This document shows positions 1-10,225 of a DNA stretch of 46,738 nucleotides, one piece after another. Origin of the DNA: Muribaculaceae bacterium (GTDB lineage: Bacteria; Bacteroidota; Bacteroidia; Bacteroidales; Muribaculaceae); contig JAFLTN010000005.1 in the NCBI GenBank assembly GCA_022510445.1, positions 1 to 46,738 of the forward strand. The letters run 5' to 3'. Made by a program: the position numbers and the translations under genes. The stretch's first letter is position 1; every line of letters starts with the position of its first letter. The notes beneath the pieces were generated by a model, which did no database searches, had not been told where the DNA came from, and saw only the letters and a list, made by a program, of their open reading frames with translations.

Positions 1-4
1 TGAT

Positions 5-45
5 TAGGGACGCTTTAACTTGCGTCCCTATTCTGTTGTTTTTTC
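5..45 (+). terminator. Rho-independent terminator of a gene left of the window
   Basis: A perfect 9-bp stem (TAGGGACGC at 5-13 with GCGTCCCTA at 22-30) encloses an 8-base loop and is followed by a T-rich tract. It must end a transcript entering from the left and isolates the downstream lipoprotein peptidase gene from it. Confidence 0.75.
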
Positions 46-94
46 ACAAATTTCTATTAAATTTGAATCCAAATAAACTATAATCTGATATCCA

Positions 95-2191
95 ATGAAA
101 AAATTAAGCTTTATCATGGGGGCAATGATTTTCCCTTTCCTCGCAGGTTGTGGTAACGAAACCAAAGAGGAAACCAAAGTGATCGAAAAGCCTGAGATAA
201 ATATTGTCGACGGTGTTTTAACTCCTGAAGTTCTTGAATCATTCGGGCGTATCAATGAGGCCGTTCCTTCCCCCGACGGAACCTCAATAATATTCACGCT
301 GACTTATGAAGATATTCAGGAAAACAAGGGCAATTCTGAAATTTATAAAATAAATGCAGACGGGAGTGATTCAAAACGACTCACAGTCTCAGCTTCATCT
401 GAATCGAACATCAGATGGATTGAAGATGGAAAGAAAATAGCCTTTTTAAGGAGTGATGACAAACTGAAGACTCCTCAGATTTTTATTATGAATGCTGACG
501 GCACCGACGTCAAGCAACTTTCAGAAGTAAAAAACGGAATTGAATGTTTTGAAATTTCTCCGGACGGCACCAAAATAATTTACGGTTCCCCTATAGATGA
601 TTTTAATAAGAAGGATGAAAAATTATTCAAAGACCTTCCTAAGACTACCGGCAGAGTCGTCAATGACCTAATGTATAAACACTGGGACGAATGGGTGACA
701 CAAATTCCACATCCTTTTGTTGCTGATTTTTCTCTTGAAGGAATTTCAAATGCAAAAGATATTATGGAAGGAGAACCATATGAATGTCCAATGAGACCTT
801 TCGGAGGCGCAGAAAGCTTTGCATGGTCGCCGGATAACAGATCGGTGATTTATGTGTCAAGAAAATTAAAAGGAAAAGATTATGCATTTTCAACCGACAG
901 CAAGCTATATCAATATGAACTTGAGTCAGGCAAAACAACCTGCCTGACGCCCGAAAATCCGGGATATGACACAGATCCCAAATTCTCACCTGACGGTTCA
1001 CAGCTGGCTTGGCTTTCGATGGCGACTGCAAAATTTGAAAGCGACAAAAAACGTTTGATGGTGATGGACATGAAGTCGGGAGAGACCAGAGATCTCACCG
1101 CTGACTGGGATTATTGGCCGGAAGAGATTTCATGGTCACCGGATGGAAAATCCATATGGTTCGCCGGATATTTCGAAGGTACCGAACCGATTTTCAAAAT
1201 AAATGTCGACAATTGTGTTATCGATACGATCGCTACAGGTATTTGCGATTATGTAGGAATCAAACCAATTTCCGATGATTCCGCTGTGGTGCTCAGACAT
1301 TCCATGAGATATCCGAATGAGATTTGCATGGTTTCGCAGAAAGAAAAAGAAGTGAAACAGCTTACAGAAGTAAACAAAGACTTGCTTTCTCAACTGAAAA
1401 TGGGAGATGTAAAGAAAGTTATGGTTCCCACAACCGATGGAAAAATGATGACATGCTGGGTGATTCTTCCTCCCGACTTTGATCCTAATAAGAAATATCC
1501 GGCAATTCTTTACTGCCAGGGGGGCCCGCAGCAGGCTGTCAGCCAATTCTGGAGCTACAGATGGAACTTTATGATTATGGCTGCTAACGGTTATGTGATA
1601 ATAGCTCCCAACAGAAGAGGGTTGCCCGGTTTTGGGACAGAATGGAACCGTCAGATTTCGGGCGACTACGGCGGTCAAAATATGAAAGACTATCTGGCTG
1701 CAACCGATTATATTGCTAATGAACCCTATGTAGACAAAAATAAGATTGCTGCCATCGGTGCAAGTTATGGAGGATTCTCTGTTTATTGGCTTGCAGGTCA
1801 TCATGACGGAAGATTTGCAGCATTAATCTCGCATGCCGGTATTTTTAATGTGGAAGCCCAGTATCTTGAAACAGAAGAGATGTGGTTCGCCGATTTCGAT
1901 CTTGGAGGACCTTACTGGGACAATTCCAACGCAACAGCACAAAAAACTTATGCAACATCTCCTCACAAATTTGTTAACAACTGGACAGCCCCGATTTTAG
2001 TAACCGTGGGAGAATTGGACTATAGAATTCTCGCATCACAAGGCATGATGGCTTTCAATGCTGCCAAAATGAAAGGACTGGAAGCGGAAATGCTGGTCTT
2101 CCCCGATGAAAACCACTGGGTTTTGAAACCTCAGAATGCCATCTTATGGCAAAGAGTATTCTTCAATTTCCTTGACAAATACTTAAAATAG
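95..2191 (+). CDS. dpp5: Dipeptidyl-peptidase 5-like S9 serine peptidase, predicted lipoprotein
   Basis: Prolyl-oligopeptidase family (S9) enzyme that removes dipeptides from peptide N-termini. It serves amino-acid acquisition in the envelope of peptide-using Bacteroidales. The 698-residue product has a lipoprotein signal ending in LAGC (Cys19). A PD40 beta-propeller follows (about 45-420, with repeats such as SPDGT and SWSPDGK), then an alpha/beta-hydrolase domain (about 480-698). The catalytic triad is visible: Ser557 in GASYGG, Asp642 in GELDYRI and His674 in DENHWV. Motifs such as MYKHWDEWV and YCQGGPQ match, from memory, Porphyromonas gingivalis DPP5, which I recall as having an ordinary signal peptide rather than a lipobox. 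The residues after Cys19 are acidic/polar (NETKEE), which could favour surface export. The gene is monocistronic, with terminators on both sides. Family assignment is firm; substrate preference is inferred. Confidence 0.93.
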   Translation: MKKLSFIMGAMIFPFLAGCGNETKEETKVIEKPEINIVDGVLTPEVLESFGRINEAVPSPDGTSIIFTLTYEDIQENKGNSEIYKINADGSDSKRLTVSASSESNIRWIEDGKKIAFLRSDDKLKTPQIFIMNADGTDVKQLSEVKNGIECFEISPDGTKIIYGSPIDDFNKKDEKLFKDLPKTTGRVVNDLMYKHWDEWVTQIPHPFVADFSLEGISNAKDIMEGEPYECPMRPFGGAESFAWSPDNRSVIYVSRKLKGKDYAFSTDSKLYQYELESGKTTCLTPENPGYDTDPKFSPDGSQLAWLSMATAKFESDKKRLMVMDMKSGETRDLTADWDYWPEEISWSPDGKSIWFAGYFEGTEPIFKINVDNCVIDTIATGICDYVGIKPISDDSAVVLRHSMRYPNEICMVSQKEKEVKQLTEVNKDLLSQLKMGDVKKVMVPTTDGKMMTCWVILPPDFDPNKKYPAILYCQGGPQQAVSQFWSYRWNFMIMAANGYVIIAPNRRGLPGFGTEWNRQISGDYGGQNMKDYLAATDYIANEPYVDKNKIAAIGASYGGFSVYWLAGHHDGRFAALISHAGIFNVEAQYLETEEMWFADFDLGGPYWDNSNATAQKTYATSPHKFVNNWTAPILVTVGELDYRILASQGMMAFNAAKMKGLEAEMLVFPDENHWVLKPQNAILWQRVFFNFLDKYLK

Positions 2192-2228
2192 TTCTTTTTT
2201 CTATAAAAGAACCAAAATTCAAAATTTA

Positions 2229-2260
2229 AGGAGCGTCACGAAAGACGCTCCTGTTTTATA
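2229..2260 (+). terminator. Terminator after dpp5
   Basis: AGGAGCGTC (2229-2237) pairs perfectly with GACGCTCCT (2244-2252) around a 6-base loop, followed by TGTTTT. It lies 38 bases after the dpp5 stop codon and separates it from feoAB. Confidence 0.85.
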
Positions 2261-2299
2261 CCTATTAATAGGTATTTTTGATGGATGAATGTAGTGTTA

Positions 2300-2332
2300 T
2301 TTCTTCAAGAGGTTGATAATTTATTACTTTTG
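2300..2332 (+). promoter_or_regulatory. Candidate Bacteroidetes-type promoter of feoAB
   Basis: TACTTTTG at 2325-2332 fits the -7 consensus TAnnTTTG. A weak -33 element, TTTC at 2300-2303, lies 21 bases upstream. The -7 box ends only 13 bases before the ATG at 2346, so the transcript leader would be under about 10 bases. No clear Fur-box palindrome was recognised. Confidence 0.5.
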
Positions 2333-2345
2333 CAGGTAATTTTTT

Positions 2346-4781
2346 ATGAGACTTTCAGAACTTAAACCCGGAGATACGGGAGTTATAGTAAAAATACTCG
2401 GCCACGGAGCCTTCCGGAAGAGAGTTATGGAAATGGGGTTTGTTAAAGGACGCCAGATAACCATGGTATTAAACGCGCCCTTAAAAGACCCGATTAAATT
2501 CCACCTGATGGATTATGAGGTTTCCCTGAGGAAATCTGAAGCACATCTCATAGAGATAGAACCTTTGGCGGAATGGGATAAAAAGGATGATTCAAAACTT
2601 CAAATCGAACCTACGGATGAGGCCCTGTTGCCGGTTACAAAAGATAAGGTAATAAATATCGCCCTGATAGGGAATCCCAATTGTGGCAAAACTTCTTTGT
2701 TTAATATAGTTTCCGGTGCCCATGAACATGTGGGGAATTATGCCGGAGTCACTGTAGGTGCCAAAGAGGGGAAAATGAAATATAAAGGCTACGAGTTTAA
2801 TATCGTTGACCTTCCGGGCACATATTCCCTTTCTGCTTATTCTCCCGAAGAATTGTATGTGATGAGATATCTGAAGGAACAGACCCCGGATATCATCGTC
2901 AACGTTGTGGTGGCTTCAAATCTTGAAAGAAATCTTTACCTCACCACCGAGCTTATCGACATGAACAGGAGTATGGTAATTGCCCTAAATATGTTTGATG
3001 AGCTTGAAAAGAAAGATATAAAACTGGATTATCAGCTTTTAGGGAAAATGATCGGTGTGCCGATTGTTCCGACAATTGCATCAACAGGGTGGGGAGTGGA
3101 GAATCTGCTGGATACCATCATACAAGTATACGAATTAAAAAATCCTGATATCCGCCATATTCATATAAAAATGCGTCAGGAAGTTGAAGACTCTATAAGA
3201 AAACTGGTGGATGCCTTGAAAGAAGACCATGAGCTTCCTCAAAGATTTTCACCAAGATTTTTAGCTATAAAACTTCTTGAAAAAGATCCGGAAGTGAAAA
3301 GGATGCTCGAACCTTATACCGGCTTCCCTGTCTGGGAAAAGATAAGAGACGATTCAAACCAAAGAATTGAAAGAGCCCTGGGAGAAGATGCCAATGCAAT
3401 AATTTCAGCTGAGAAGTTCGGATTTATAAAAGGCGCTCTGGCAGAAACCATGGAGGCTCCGGCTGACAAGCCTGATTATTCCACAAAAATAATAGATGCC
3501 TTAGTAACAAATAAACTTTTTGGATTTCCGATATTTCTTCTCGTGATGTGGCTTATGTTCTGGGCCACTTTCAAAATTGGAAATTATCCTATGGAGTGGA
3601 TTGAAAGTCTTGTCGGATGGCTTTCACATTTAATCGGCAGATATATGGCAGACGGCCCTTTTAAAGATCTTATCCTTGACGGTATTATCGGGGGTGTAGG
3701 TTCAGTAGTCGTTTTCTTGCCAAATATTCTTATTCTTTACACTTTCATTTCATTTATGGAAGACTCGGGCTATATGGCCAGAGTGGCTTTCATAATGGAT
3801 AAAATTATGCATAGAATGGGGCTGCATGGCAAATCGTTCATTCCTCTGGTGATGGGGTTCGGGTGTAACGTTCCCGCGATAATGTCTACCAGGATAATTG
3901 AAAGTCATTCGAGCCGCTTAATAACAATTCTTATAAATCCATTTATCAGCTGCTCTGCAAGAATACCCATTTACGTCTTATTGGCAGGAGCATTTTTCCC
4001 TCGTTACGGGGCCTGGATTTTCACAAGTCTTTATGTTCTGGGTATTATCGTGGCTGTAATAACCGCAAGGTTAATGAGAAGATTCTGGTTTAAAGCAGAC
4101 GAAACACCTTTTGTAATGGAACTGCCTCCCTATAGAATACCGACATTTAAAGCCACTATGAGAAACATGTGGTCGAAAGCTGATCAATATATTAAGAAAA
4201 TGGGGGGATTGATCCTGATTGCATCCATTATCATCTGGGCTCTCTCCTATTTCCCGAGATATAATATGGAAGATGTGCCGCAGGAGTTTATAGAGTTATC
4301 TATGGAGGAACTTTCACCTCAGCTTATAAACGAGTCGGATCCGGCTGAACTACGCAATATTGTATTGCATGAATATCAGGAAAGTCACTCTATTTTAAGT
4401 TATATCGGAAAATTTGTAGAACCCGTGATGCGGCCCCTTGATCTTGGCTGGAAAACTTGTTGCTCACTTCTCGCCGGATGTGCTGCGAAAGAAGTTGTGG
4501 TCTCAACGTTAGGAGTCTTATATGTGGGTGAGGATGATGTAGAATTGTTGTCGGAAAGATTACAGACTCCTTCAAAGATCACAGGCCTCCCCCCATTTAC
4601 TGTTGCTTCTGCAATAGGATTCCTGGTCTTCGTACTTCTTTATTTTCCGTGCGTTGCCACAATCACAGCTATAATAAGAGAAACAGGCACGTGGAAATGG
4701 GGATTGTTCTCTGTGCTCTATAACACGTCTATAGCCTGGATATTAGGTTTTATTGCTTATAGGATTGCACTGTTGTTTTAG
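2346..4781 (+). CDS. feoB: Ferrous iron transporter, FeoA-FeoB fusion
   Basis: Fe(II) uptake protein of the inner membrane, 811 residues. Residues 1-75 form a FeoA (SH3-like) domain fused to FeoB. The GTP-binding domain follows, with G1 GNPNCGKTS (109-117), G3 DLPG (155-158) and G4 NMFD (215-218), and then a helical spacer. The polytopic membrane part runs from about residue 385 to the end and contains the paired Gate segments, including NPFISCSARIPIY. Fusion of FeoA to FeoB is common in Bacteroidetes and removes the need for a separate feoA; no feoC is nearby. Transport of Fe(II) rather than Mn(II) is inferred from the family. The gene stands alone and converges on clpC across a shared terminator. 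Confidence 0.95.
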   Translation: MRLSELKPGDTGVIVKILGHGAFRKRVMEMGFVKGRQITMVLNAPLKDPIKFHLMDYEVSLRKSEAHLIEIEPLAEWDKKDDSKLQIEPTDEALLPVTKDKVINIALIGNPNCGKTSLFNIVSGAHEHVGNYAGVTVGAKEGKMKYKGYEFNIVDLPGTYSLSAYSPEELYVMRYLKEQTPDIIVNVVVASNLERNLYLTTELIDMNRSMVIALNMFDELEKKDIKLDYQLLGKMIGVPIVPTIASTGWGVENLLDTIIQVYELKNPDIRHIHIKMRQEVEDSIRKLVDALKEDHELPQRFSPRFLAIKLLEKDPEVKRMLEPYTGFPVWEKIRDDSNQRIERALGEDANAIISAEKFGFIKGALAETMEAPADKPDYSTKIIDALVTNKLFGFPIFLLVMWLMFWATFKIGNYPMEWIESLVGWLSHLIGRYMADGPFKDLILDGIIGGVGSVVVFLPNILILYTFISFMEDSGYMARVAFIMDKIMHRMGLHGKSFIPLVMGFGCNVPAIMSTRIIESHSSRLITILINPFISCSARIPIYVLLAGAFFPRYGAWIFTSLYVLGIIVAVITARLMRRFWFKADETPFVMELPPYRIPTFKATMRNMWSKADQYIKKMGGLILIASIIIWALSYFPRYNMEDVPQEFIELSMEELSPQLINESDPAELRNIVLHEYQESHSILSYIGKFVEPVMRPLDLGWKTCCSLLAGCAAKEVVVSTLGVLYVGEDDVELLSERLQTPSKITGLPPFTVASAIGFLVFVLLYFPCVATITAIIRETGTWKWGLFSVLYNTSIAWILGFIAYRIALLF

Positions 4782-4791
4782 GGTGAAAAAA

Positions 4792-4839
4792 TTACAGGGA
4801 TTATGCATCCTTACCGGCTTGCATAACCCCCGTTGTAAT
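4792..4839. terminator. Bidirectional terminator between feoAB and clpC
   Basis: TTATGCA (4801-4807) pairs with TGCATAA (4820-4826). The stem is extended by GGG/CCC and TTACA/TGTAA across small bulges. Both flanking genes end here. Confidence 0.6.
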
Positions 4840-4854
4840 AGGTAGAATTAATGT

Positions 4855-7404
4855 TTATTCTATCAACGACTGATATTCCACAGAAGGCTTCTCATCACCC
4901 TCTTTATAGGTCACATTGATAATACCTCCTATCTGTCCTTCTGCATTAAGTTTCAGCATAAGTTCAGCAAGTTCATCTTCAAGATATTTTTGGATCGATC
5001 TTTTCAACGGACGTGCCCCGAAGTTCTTGTCATAACCTTTTTCAGCCATGAAACTCTTAGCCTGGTCAGATATTTTAAGTTCAAATCCAAGTTTCTCTAT
5101 TCTTGAATAGTAATCTTTGAGTTCAATATCGATTATCTTGAGAATAGCATCTTTTTCGAGCTGGTCAAACATTATGATATCATCGACACGATTGAGGAAC
5201 TCGGGAGAAAAGGCACGGTTAAGAGCTTTAGAAATTACTCCATGAGCCTGTTGTTTAGAAATAGTCTCTGTATTGAACCCTACTCCGCCGCCAAATTCCT
5301 TAAGTTGTCGGGAACCGACATTACTTGTCATAATGAGGATGGTGTTCTTAAAATCTATTTTTCTACCAAGAGAGTCTGTGAGTCTACCTTCATCCATCAC
5401 TTGAAGAAGAATATTGAAAACATCGGGATGAGCTTTCTCTATTTCATCAAGAAGCACCACCGAATAAGGATGACGTCTGACTTTTTCAGTCAGTTGTCCT
5501 CCTTCTTCATAACCCACGTAACCGGGAGGCGCTCCGACCAGTCTTGAAACGGTAAATTTCTCCATGAACTCGCTCATATCCATTCGGATAAGAGCATCTT
5601 TGGAATCAAAAAGATATTCTGCGATTTTCTTTGCGAGGTGAGTTTTACCAACTCCCGTCGGACCTAAAAACATAAACACACCTATAGGCTTATCGGGATT
5701 TTTTAAGCCGATCCGATTCCTCTGGATAGCTTTAACCACCTTTTTAATCGCATCATCCTGCCCGATAACCGAACCTTCAAGAACATCTCCCATCTTAAGG
5801 AGTCTTGTGCCTTCCGCCTGAGCTATTCTTTGAGTCGGAACTCCTGTCATCATAGCCACAACTTCAGCAACTTTATCCTCATCAACCTCCTGACGCTCTT
5901 CATCTATTTTCTTTTCCCATTCTGCCTGAGCTTTTTCAAGCTCAGCCTTTTTATTGTTCTCTTTGTCTCTTAAAGAAGCCGCCATTTCAAAATTCTGAGA
6001 TTTTGCAGCTGCAAGTTTCTCTTCGGTTATCTGAGCCACTTCTTTTTCAAGATTCTCGATTTCTTCCGGCACCACTATATTTGAAATATGCACACGTGAT
6101 CCTGCCTCATCAAGCGCGTCCAAGGCTTTATCGGGGAAATTTCTGTCGCTAATGTATCTTTGGGTAAGATCGACACATGCCACTAAAGCCTCATCTGTAT
6201 AATTTACATTATGATGTGCCTCATATTTATCTTTTACTTTCCTCAAGATCTCAAGAGTTTCCTCAGGCGATGTCGGTTCTACCATCACTTTCTGGAAACG
6301 TCTTTCCAACGCACCGTCTTTTTCTATATTCTGACGATATTCATCGAGTGTGGTGGCACCAACACATTGAATCTCACCTCTTGCAAGAGCAGGTTTAAGC
6401 ATATTTGCGGCATCCATCGTACCGGGAGCCCCACCTGCACCCACTATTGTATGTATCTCGTCGATAAAAAGAATAATGTCAGGATTCTTTTGAAGTTCTT
6501 CAAGAACCGCCTTTATCCTTTCTTCAAACTGTCCGCGATATTTAGTGCCGGCAACCATACCGGCCATATCAAGACCTACAACTCTTTTGTTGAAGAGGAC
6601 TCTAGGCACCTGATGATTCACAATTCTGAGAGCAAGCCCTTCAACTATTGCAGACTTACCGACTCCCGGTTCTCCAATAAGCACCGGATTATTTTTCTTT
6701 CTTCTCGAAAGAATCTGAGCTAACCTTTCAATTTCGTTTTCTCTTCCGACAACCGGATCCAGCCGCCCTTCGGATGCGGCTTTAGTCATGTCATAACCAA
6801 ACTTGTCTAAGGCCGGAGTATCAGTTTTCTCTCCTTTACTCTTTCCCTTTCCGGGTTGTTCGCTTCGGGAAGTTCCTCTACTTTGTCCAAAAGGAGTCAT
6901 CTCCTCTTCCTCATCATCCTCATCTCCGAAATTTTTTCCGGCCTGTGGAATGTTGAAATCATTGATATGCTGAATCGAAATGTCGAAATTCAAATATCTG
7001 TCTTTAATTTTCTTTAAAATTTCACTGTCCATGGCTCTCTGATCATGTATTAGAGCTAAAAGAATATGTTCGCCGGCCACAGTATGGGCATTCATTTTTC
7101 TTGCCTCGGAAACCGCAAGATGCAAATGACGGATTGCTGATAATGATATCTTGAATTGCTGTTCAAAAAGAGTTGTCCCTTCTTGATTGGGATTTGCAGA
7201 CATAAGATAGGTTTCCAGCTCTTTTTCGATCTCAGGAATAGGGACATTGAGCTGATTCAGAATCCTAAAGGCATAACCGTCTTGATTGCGAAGAGCAGCC
7301 AGCACGAAGTGTTCGCTTAGAATAACGGCAGAATTCAATTTTCTGGCCTCATTATAAGCTACCTCCAATATGGGTCTGAATTGTTTCGAATAATCGTTTT
7401 TCAT
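4855..7404 (-). CDS. clpC: ClpC-type AAA+ unfoldase of the Clp protease
   Basis: ATP-dependent Hsp100 unfoldase that feeds substrates to ClpP, 849 residues. The order is a Clp_N double repeat (about 1-145), a charged linker and AAA-1 with Walker A GEPGVGKS (244-251) and DEIHT. A middle region with a UVR-like coiled coil comes next, then AAA-2 with Walker A GPTGVGKT (581-588) and DEIEKAHPD, and the C-terminal D2-small domain. The VGF tripeptide at 708-710 (in FGGGVGF) sits where ClpP-binding loops of ClpA/ClpC lie. This favours ClpC, a protease partner, over ClpB, a disaggregase. The UVR segment and the lack of a long ClpB-type middle domain agree. No clpP or mcsA/mcsB lies adjacent. The promoter upstream is not clear. 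Confidence 0.94.
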   Translation of the reverse strand: MKNDYSKQFRPILEVAYNEARKLNSAVILSEHFVLAALRNQDGYAFRILNQLNVPIPEIEKELETYLMSANPNQEGTTLFEQQFKISLSAIRHLHLAVSEARKMNAHTVAGEHILLALIHDQRAMDSEILKKIKDRYLNFDISIQHINDFNIPQAGKNFGDEDDEEEEMTPFGQSRGTSRSEQPGKGKSKGEKTDTPALDKFGYDMTKAASEGRLDPVVGRENEIERLAQILSRRKKNNPVLIGEPGVGKSAIVEGLALRIVNHQVPRVLFNKRVVGLDMAGMVAGTKYRGQFEERIKAVLEELQKNPDIILFIDEIHTIVGAGGAPGTMDAANMLKPALARGEIQCVGATTLDEYRQNIEKDGALERRFQKVMVEPTSPEETLEILRKVKDKYEAHHNVNYTDEALVACVDLTQRYISDRNFPDKALDALDEAGSRVHISNIVVPEEIENLEKEVAQITEEKLAAAKSQNFEMAASLRDKENNKKAELEKAQAEWEKKIDEERQEVDEDKVAEVVAMMTGVPTQRIAQAEGTRLLKMGDVLEGSVIGQDDAIKKVVKAIQRNRIGLKNPDKPIGVFMFLGPTGVGKTHLAKKIAEYLFDSKDALIRMDMSEFMEKFTVSRLVGAPPGYVGYEEGGQLTEKVRRHPYSVVLLDEIEKAHPDVFNILLQVMDEGRLTDSLGRKIDFKNTILIMTSNVGSRQLKEFGGGVGFNTETISKQQAHGVISKALNRAFSPEFLNRVDDIIMFDQLEKDAILKIIDIELKDYYSRIEKLGFELKISDQAKSFMAEKGYDKNFGARPLKRSIQKYLEDELAELMLKLNAEGQIGGIINVTYKEGDEKPSVEYQSLIE

Positions 7405-7563
7405 TCTAAAATTATGTTTTTAAAAATATAACGCAAATTGTGTGCCAACATTACCCGGGCTCTATAAAAGCAACATAAATTAACTGATAATCAGATCACG
7501 GAAATCTTTTAGAATTTAAAAAAAATTGTAACATTCCCAAGAAGCAGCTCTCTCCAATAATTA

Positions 7564-7595
7564 TTTGTCTATTAGCATAAAAATTTGTAACTTTG
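7564..7595 (+). promoter_or_regulatory. Promoter of gyrA
   Basis: TTTG at 7564-7567, a 20-base spacer and TAACTTTG at 7588-7595 fit the Bacteroidetes consensus. The start site would be near 7602, giving a leader of about 70 bases. The rest of the 268-base clpC-gyrA gap (7405-7672) holds the clpC upstream region and no ORF that I can support. Confidence 0.75.
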
Positions 7596-7672
7596 CCTAT
7601 GGCAAAATAGGGGACAAATTCCCGGAATCGCTTGAATCCCAGGACACTCCCCAACCATAAAACAAACAGCAG

Positions 7673-10165
7673 ATGCAAAGCGATGACAAGATAATTCCGA
7701 TTAATATAGAATCGGAAATGAAAAGTGCCTATATCGACTATTCAATGTCGGTAATTGTCAGCCGTGCTCTTCCGGATGTAAGAGACGGTTTCAAACCAGT
7801 ACACAGGAGAGTTCTTTACGGAATGAACGAGCTTGGGAACTTTTTCTCCGGCGACACTAAAAAATCAGCTCGTATAGTAGGAGAAGTCATGGGTAAATAC
7901 CACCCCCATGGCGACAGTTCCATTTATATGACCATGGTCAGAATGGCTCAAGAATGGTCGCTCAGATATCCCCTCGTATTCGGACAAGGAAATTTCGGTT
8001 CTATTGACGGCGACTCCCCCGCTGCCATGCGTTACACCGAGGTCAAACTCGACAGGATGGGAGAAGAAATGCTTCGCGATATTGATCGTGATACCGTCGA
8101 TTTTGTTGCCAATTTTGATAACACCCTTACTGAACCTGCAGTGCTTCCTACCCGTATTCCTAATCTTCTGGTTAACGGGGCTTCCGGCATAGCGGTGGGT
8201 ATGGCAACAAATATGCCTCCCCACAATCTTTCCGAGTCGCTTGACGCCTGCATTGCACTAATAGACAATCCGGAAATAGATATCGATGGATTAATGGAGT
8301 ATATCAAGGCTCCGGATTTCCCTACCGGAGGTGAGATCTTCGGTCTTCAGGGTGTAAGGGATGCATTTGAAACAGGCAAAGGCAGAATTGTTATCAGAGC
8401 CAAAGCTGAAATAGAAAACAATGGAACTCACGACCAGATTATTATTTCAGAAATCCCCTACGGCGTAATAAAGAACGACCTCGTAAAAAGTATTGCCGAT
8501 CTTGCAATTGAAAAGAAGGTGGAAGGCATCGCCGATATTAAAGACACCAGCGCAAGAGGCAAAATGCATATTGCAATTGATATCAAGCGTGACGCAAATG
8601 CCAATGTGGTGCTGAACAAGCTTTTCAAGCTGACACAGCTTCAGACATCGTTCAGCGTCAATAACGTGGCGTTGGTAAACGGAAGGCCCAAGACACTTAA
8701 TCTTAAAGAACTGCTTGAAGCATTCGTTTCCCATAGGCATGAAGTTGTTATCAGACGCTCAAGATATGAACTTAAAAAAGCCGAGGAAAGGGCCCATATC
8801 CTGCAGGGCTTAATGATAGCTTGCGACAATATTGATGAAGTTATTGCCATTATCCGTTCTTCTCAAACCACAGATGAAGCCCGTCAGAGGCTTGCCGAAG
8901 CTTTTGTTCTTGATGATGTCCAGACCAGAGCTATCGTAGAAATGAGACTTCGCCAGCTCACCGGCCTTGAGATGGATAAGTTAAGGGCAGAATATGACGA
9001 GCTTATGAAACTTATAGCTCACCTTAACGACATCCTCAACAATGACGAGGTTTGTAAGCAGGTAATGAAAGATGAGCTTATAGAAATCCGGAATAAATAT
9101 GGCGATGAAAGAAGGACACGCATCAATATGTTTGCCGGAGATCTGAACGCGGAAGATTTCTTCCCGGACGATGAAATGATAATAACCATTTCTCATCTCG
9201 GCTATATAAAAAGGACTCCCCTCTCCGAATTCAGATCACAACATCGTGGTGGTGTAGGTGCCAAAGGGAGTGATACAAGAGATTCTGATTTCATAGAGCA
9301 CATCTATCCTGCATCCAATCATAATTATATGCTTTTCTTTACTCAGAAAGGAAAATGCTATTGGTTAAAAGTCTATGAAATTCCGGAATGTGCAAAGAAT
9401 TCCAAGGGAAGAGCCATCCAGAATCTTCTAAATATAGATGCCGACGATGCCGTTAATGCCTTTATCAGGATTAAACATCTCGATGACAAGGAATATATCA
9501 ACTCGCACAACCTTATATTCTGTACAAAGAACGGAGTTATAAAGAAAACTTCACTTGAAGCATATTCACGGCCAAGATCTAACGGTGTTAATGCAATTAT
9601 TATCCGGGAAGACGATAAACTTATCCAGGTAAGGCTGACCGACGGCAATTCAGAAGTCATACTTGCGGATAAAGAGGGTCGGGCCATCCGTTTCCATGAA
9701 AGCAAAGTAAGAGAAATGGGCAGAATGTCGACAGGTGTCAGAGGTATGACTTTAGGAGAAGAGGGCGATGAAGTAATCGGCATGATCACCATGGAAGAAA
9801 ATTCTGAGGATACTATCATGGTTGTCTCGTCGAACGGCTACGGCAAACGTTCCGCTCTTGAAGACTATAGGGTTACTAACCGTGGTGGCAAAGGCGTAAA
9901 GACCATGAATATTACGGAAAAGACAGGTGACCTTGTCTCTATCAAAAATGTGAATGATTCCAACGACCTTATGATAATAAACGAAAGCGGAATCACTCTT
10001 CGTCTTCCGGTTGCATCCATCAGAGTAATGGGTCGTGCCACTCAGGGAGTCAAACTGATAGATCTTTCAAAACGAGGAGATACTATAGCTTCAGTTTGTA
10101 AAGTAGCATCTCAGCCCGAAGAGGAAATTAAAGAAGAAGAAGGTGAAGCAGGGGCTCAAGATTAA
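7673..10165 (+). CDS. gyrA: DNA gyrase subunit A
   Basis: Breakage-reunion subunit of DNA gyrase, 830 residues, acting as A2B2 with GyrB to introduce negative supercoils. The N-terminal winged-helix/tower region carries the quinolone-resistance region HPHGDSS (77-83), and Tyr121 in AMRYTE is the catalytic residue. The C-terminal beta-pinwheel (about 500-800) has a GyrA-box-like NRGGKG segment, supporting gyrase rather than topoisomerase IV. The tail is short and acidic. At the position of E. coli Asp87, counted from the HPHGDS motif, this protein has Met86 instead of the usual acidic residue; Ser82 (E. coli Ser83) is kept. A well-formed promoter lies 70 bases upstream. The downstream TPR gene begins after 60 bases with no terminator, so the two are probably co-transcribed. 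Confidence 0.95.
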   Translation: MQSDDKIIPINIESEMKSAYIDYSMSVIVSRALPDVRDGFKPVHRRVLYGMNELGNFFSGDTKKSARIVGEVMGKYHPHGDSSIYMTMVRMAQEWSLRYPLVFGQGNFGSIDGDSPAAMRYTEVKLDRMGEEMLRDIDRDTVDFVANFDNTLTEPAVLPTRIPNLLVNGASGIAVGMATNMPPHNLSESLDACIALIDNPEIDIDGLMEYIKAPDFPTGGEIFGLQGVRDAFETGKGRIVIRAKAEIENNGTHDQIIISEIPYGVIKNDLVKSIADLAIEKKVEGIADIKDTSARGKMHIAIDIKRDANANVVLNKLFKLTQLQTSFSVNNVALVNGRPKTLNLKELLEAFVSHRHEVVIRRSRYELKKAEERAHILQGLMIACDNIDEVIAIIRSSQTTDEARQRLAEAFVLDDVQTRAIVEMRLRQLTGLEMDKLRAEYDELMKLIAHLNDILNNDEVCKQVMKDELIEIRNKYGDERRTRINMFAGDLNAEDFFPDDEMIITISHLGYIKRTPLSEFRSQHRGGVGAKGSDTRDSDFIEHIYPASNHNYMLFFTQKGKCYWLKVYEIPECAKNSKGRAIQNLLNIDADDAVNAFIRIKHLDDKEYINSHNLIFCTKNGVIKKTSLEAYSRPRSNGVNAIIIREDDKLIQVRLTDGNSEVILADKEGRAIRFHESKVREMGRMSTGVRGMTLGEEGDEVIGMITMEENSEDTIMVVSSNGYGKRSALEDYRVTNRGGKGVKTMNITEKTGDLVSIKNVNDSNDLMIINESGITLRLPVASIRVMGRATQGVKLIDLSKRGDTIASVCKVASQPEEEIKEEEGEAGAQD

Positions 10166-10225
10166 TCCAAAATGGAGCTATGATGTCATAATTATTGAAT
10201 AATAAACACCAACAAAAATAGAGTC

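Noticed and set aside
1136-1804. 222-codon minus-strand open frame inside dpp5
   Set aside because: It lies wholly antisense to a gene with an intact catalytic triad and continuous homology, and its translation has no domain features.
2192-2345. Fur or iron-responsive operator before feoAB
   Set aside because: No convincing 19-base Fur-type palindrome was seen; the only strong symmetry is the dpp5 terminator.
6211-6723. 170-codon plus-strand frame inside clpC
   Set aside because: Antisense shadow of the AAA-1 region with no homology-like features.
4855-7404. ClpB disaggregase instead of ClpC
   Set aside because: A VGF loop and a short UVR-type middle region are present, and a long ClpB coiled-coil middle domain is not.
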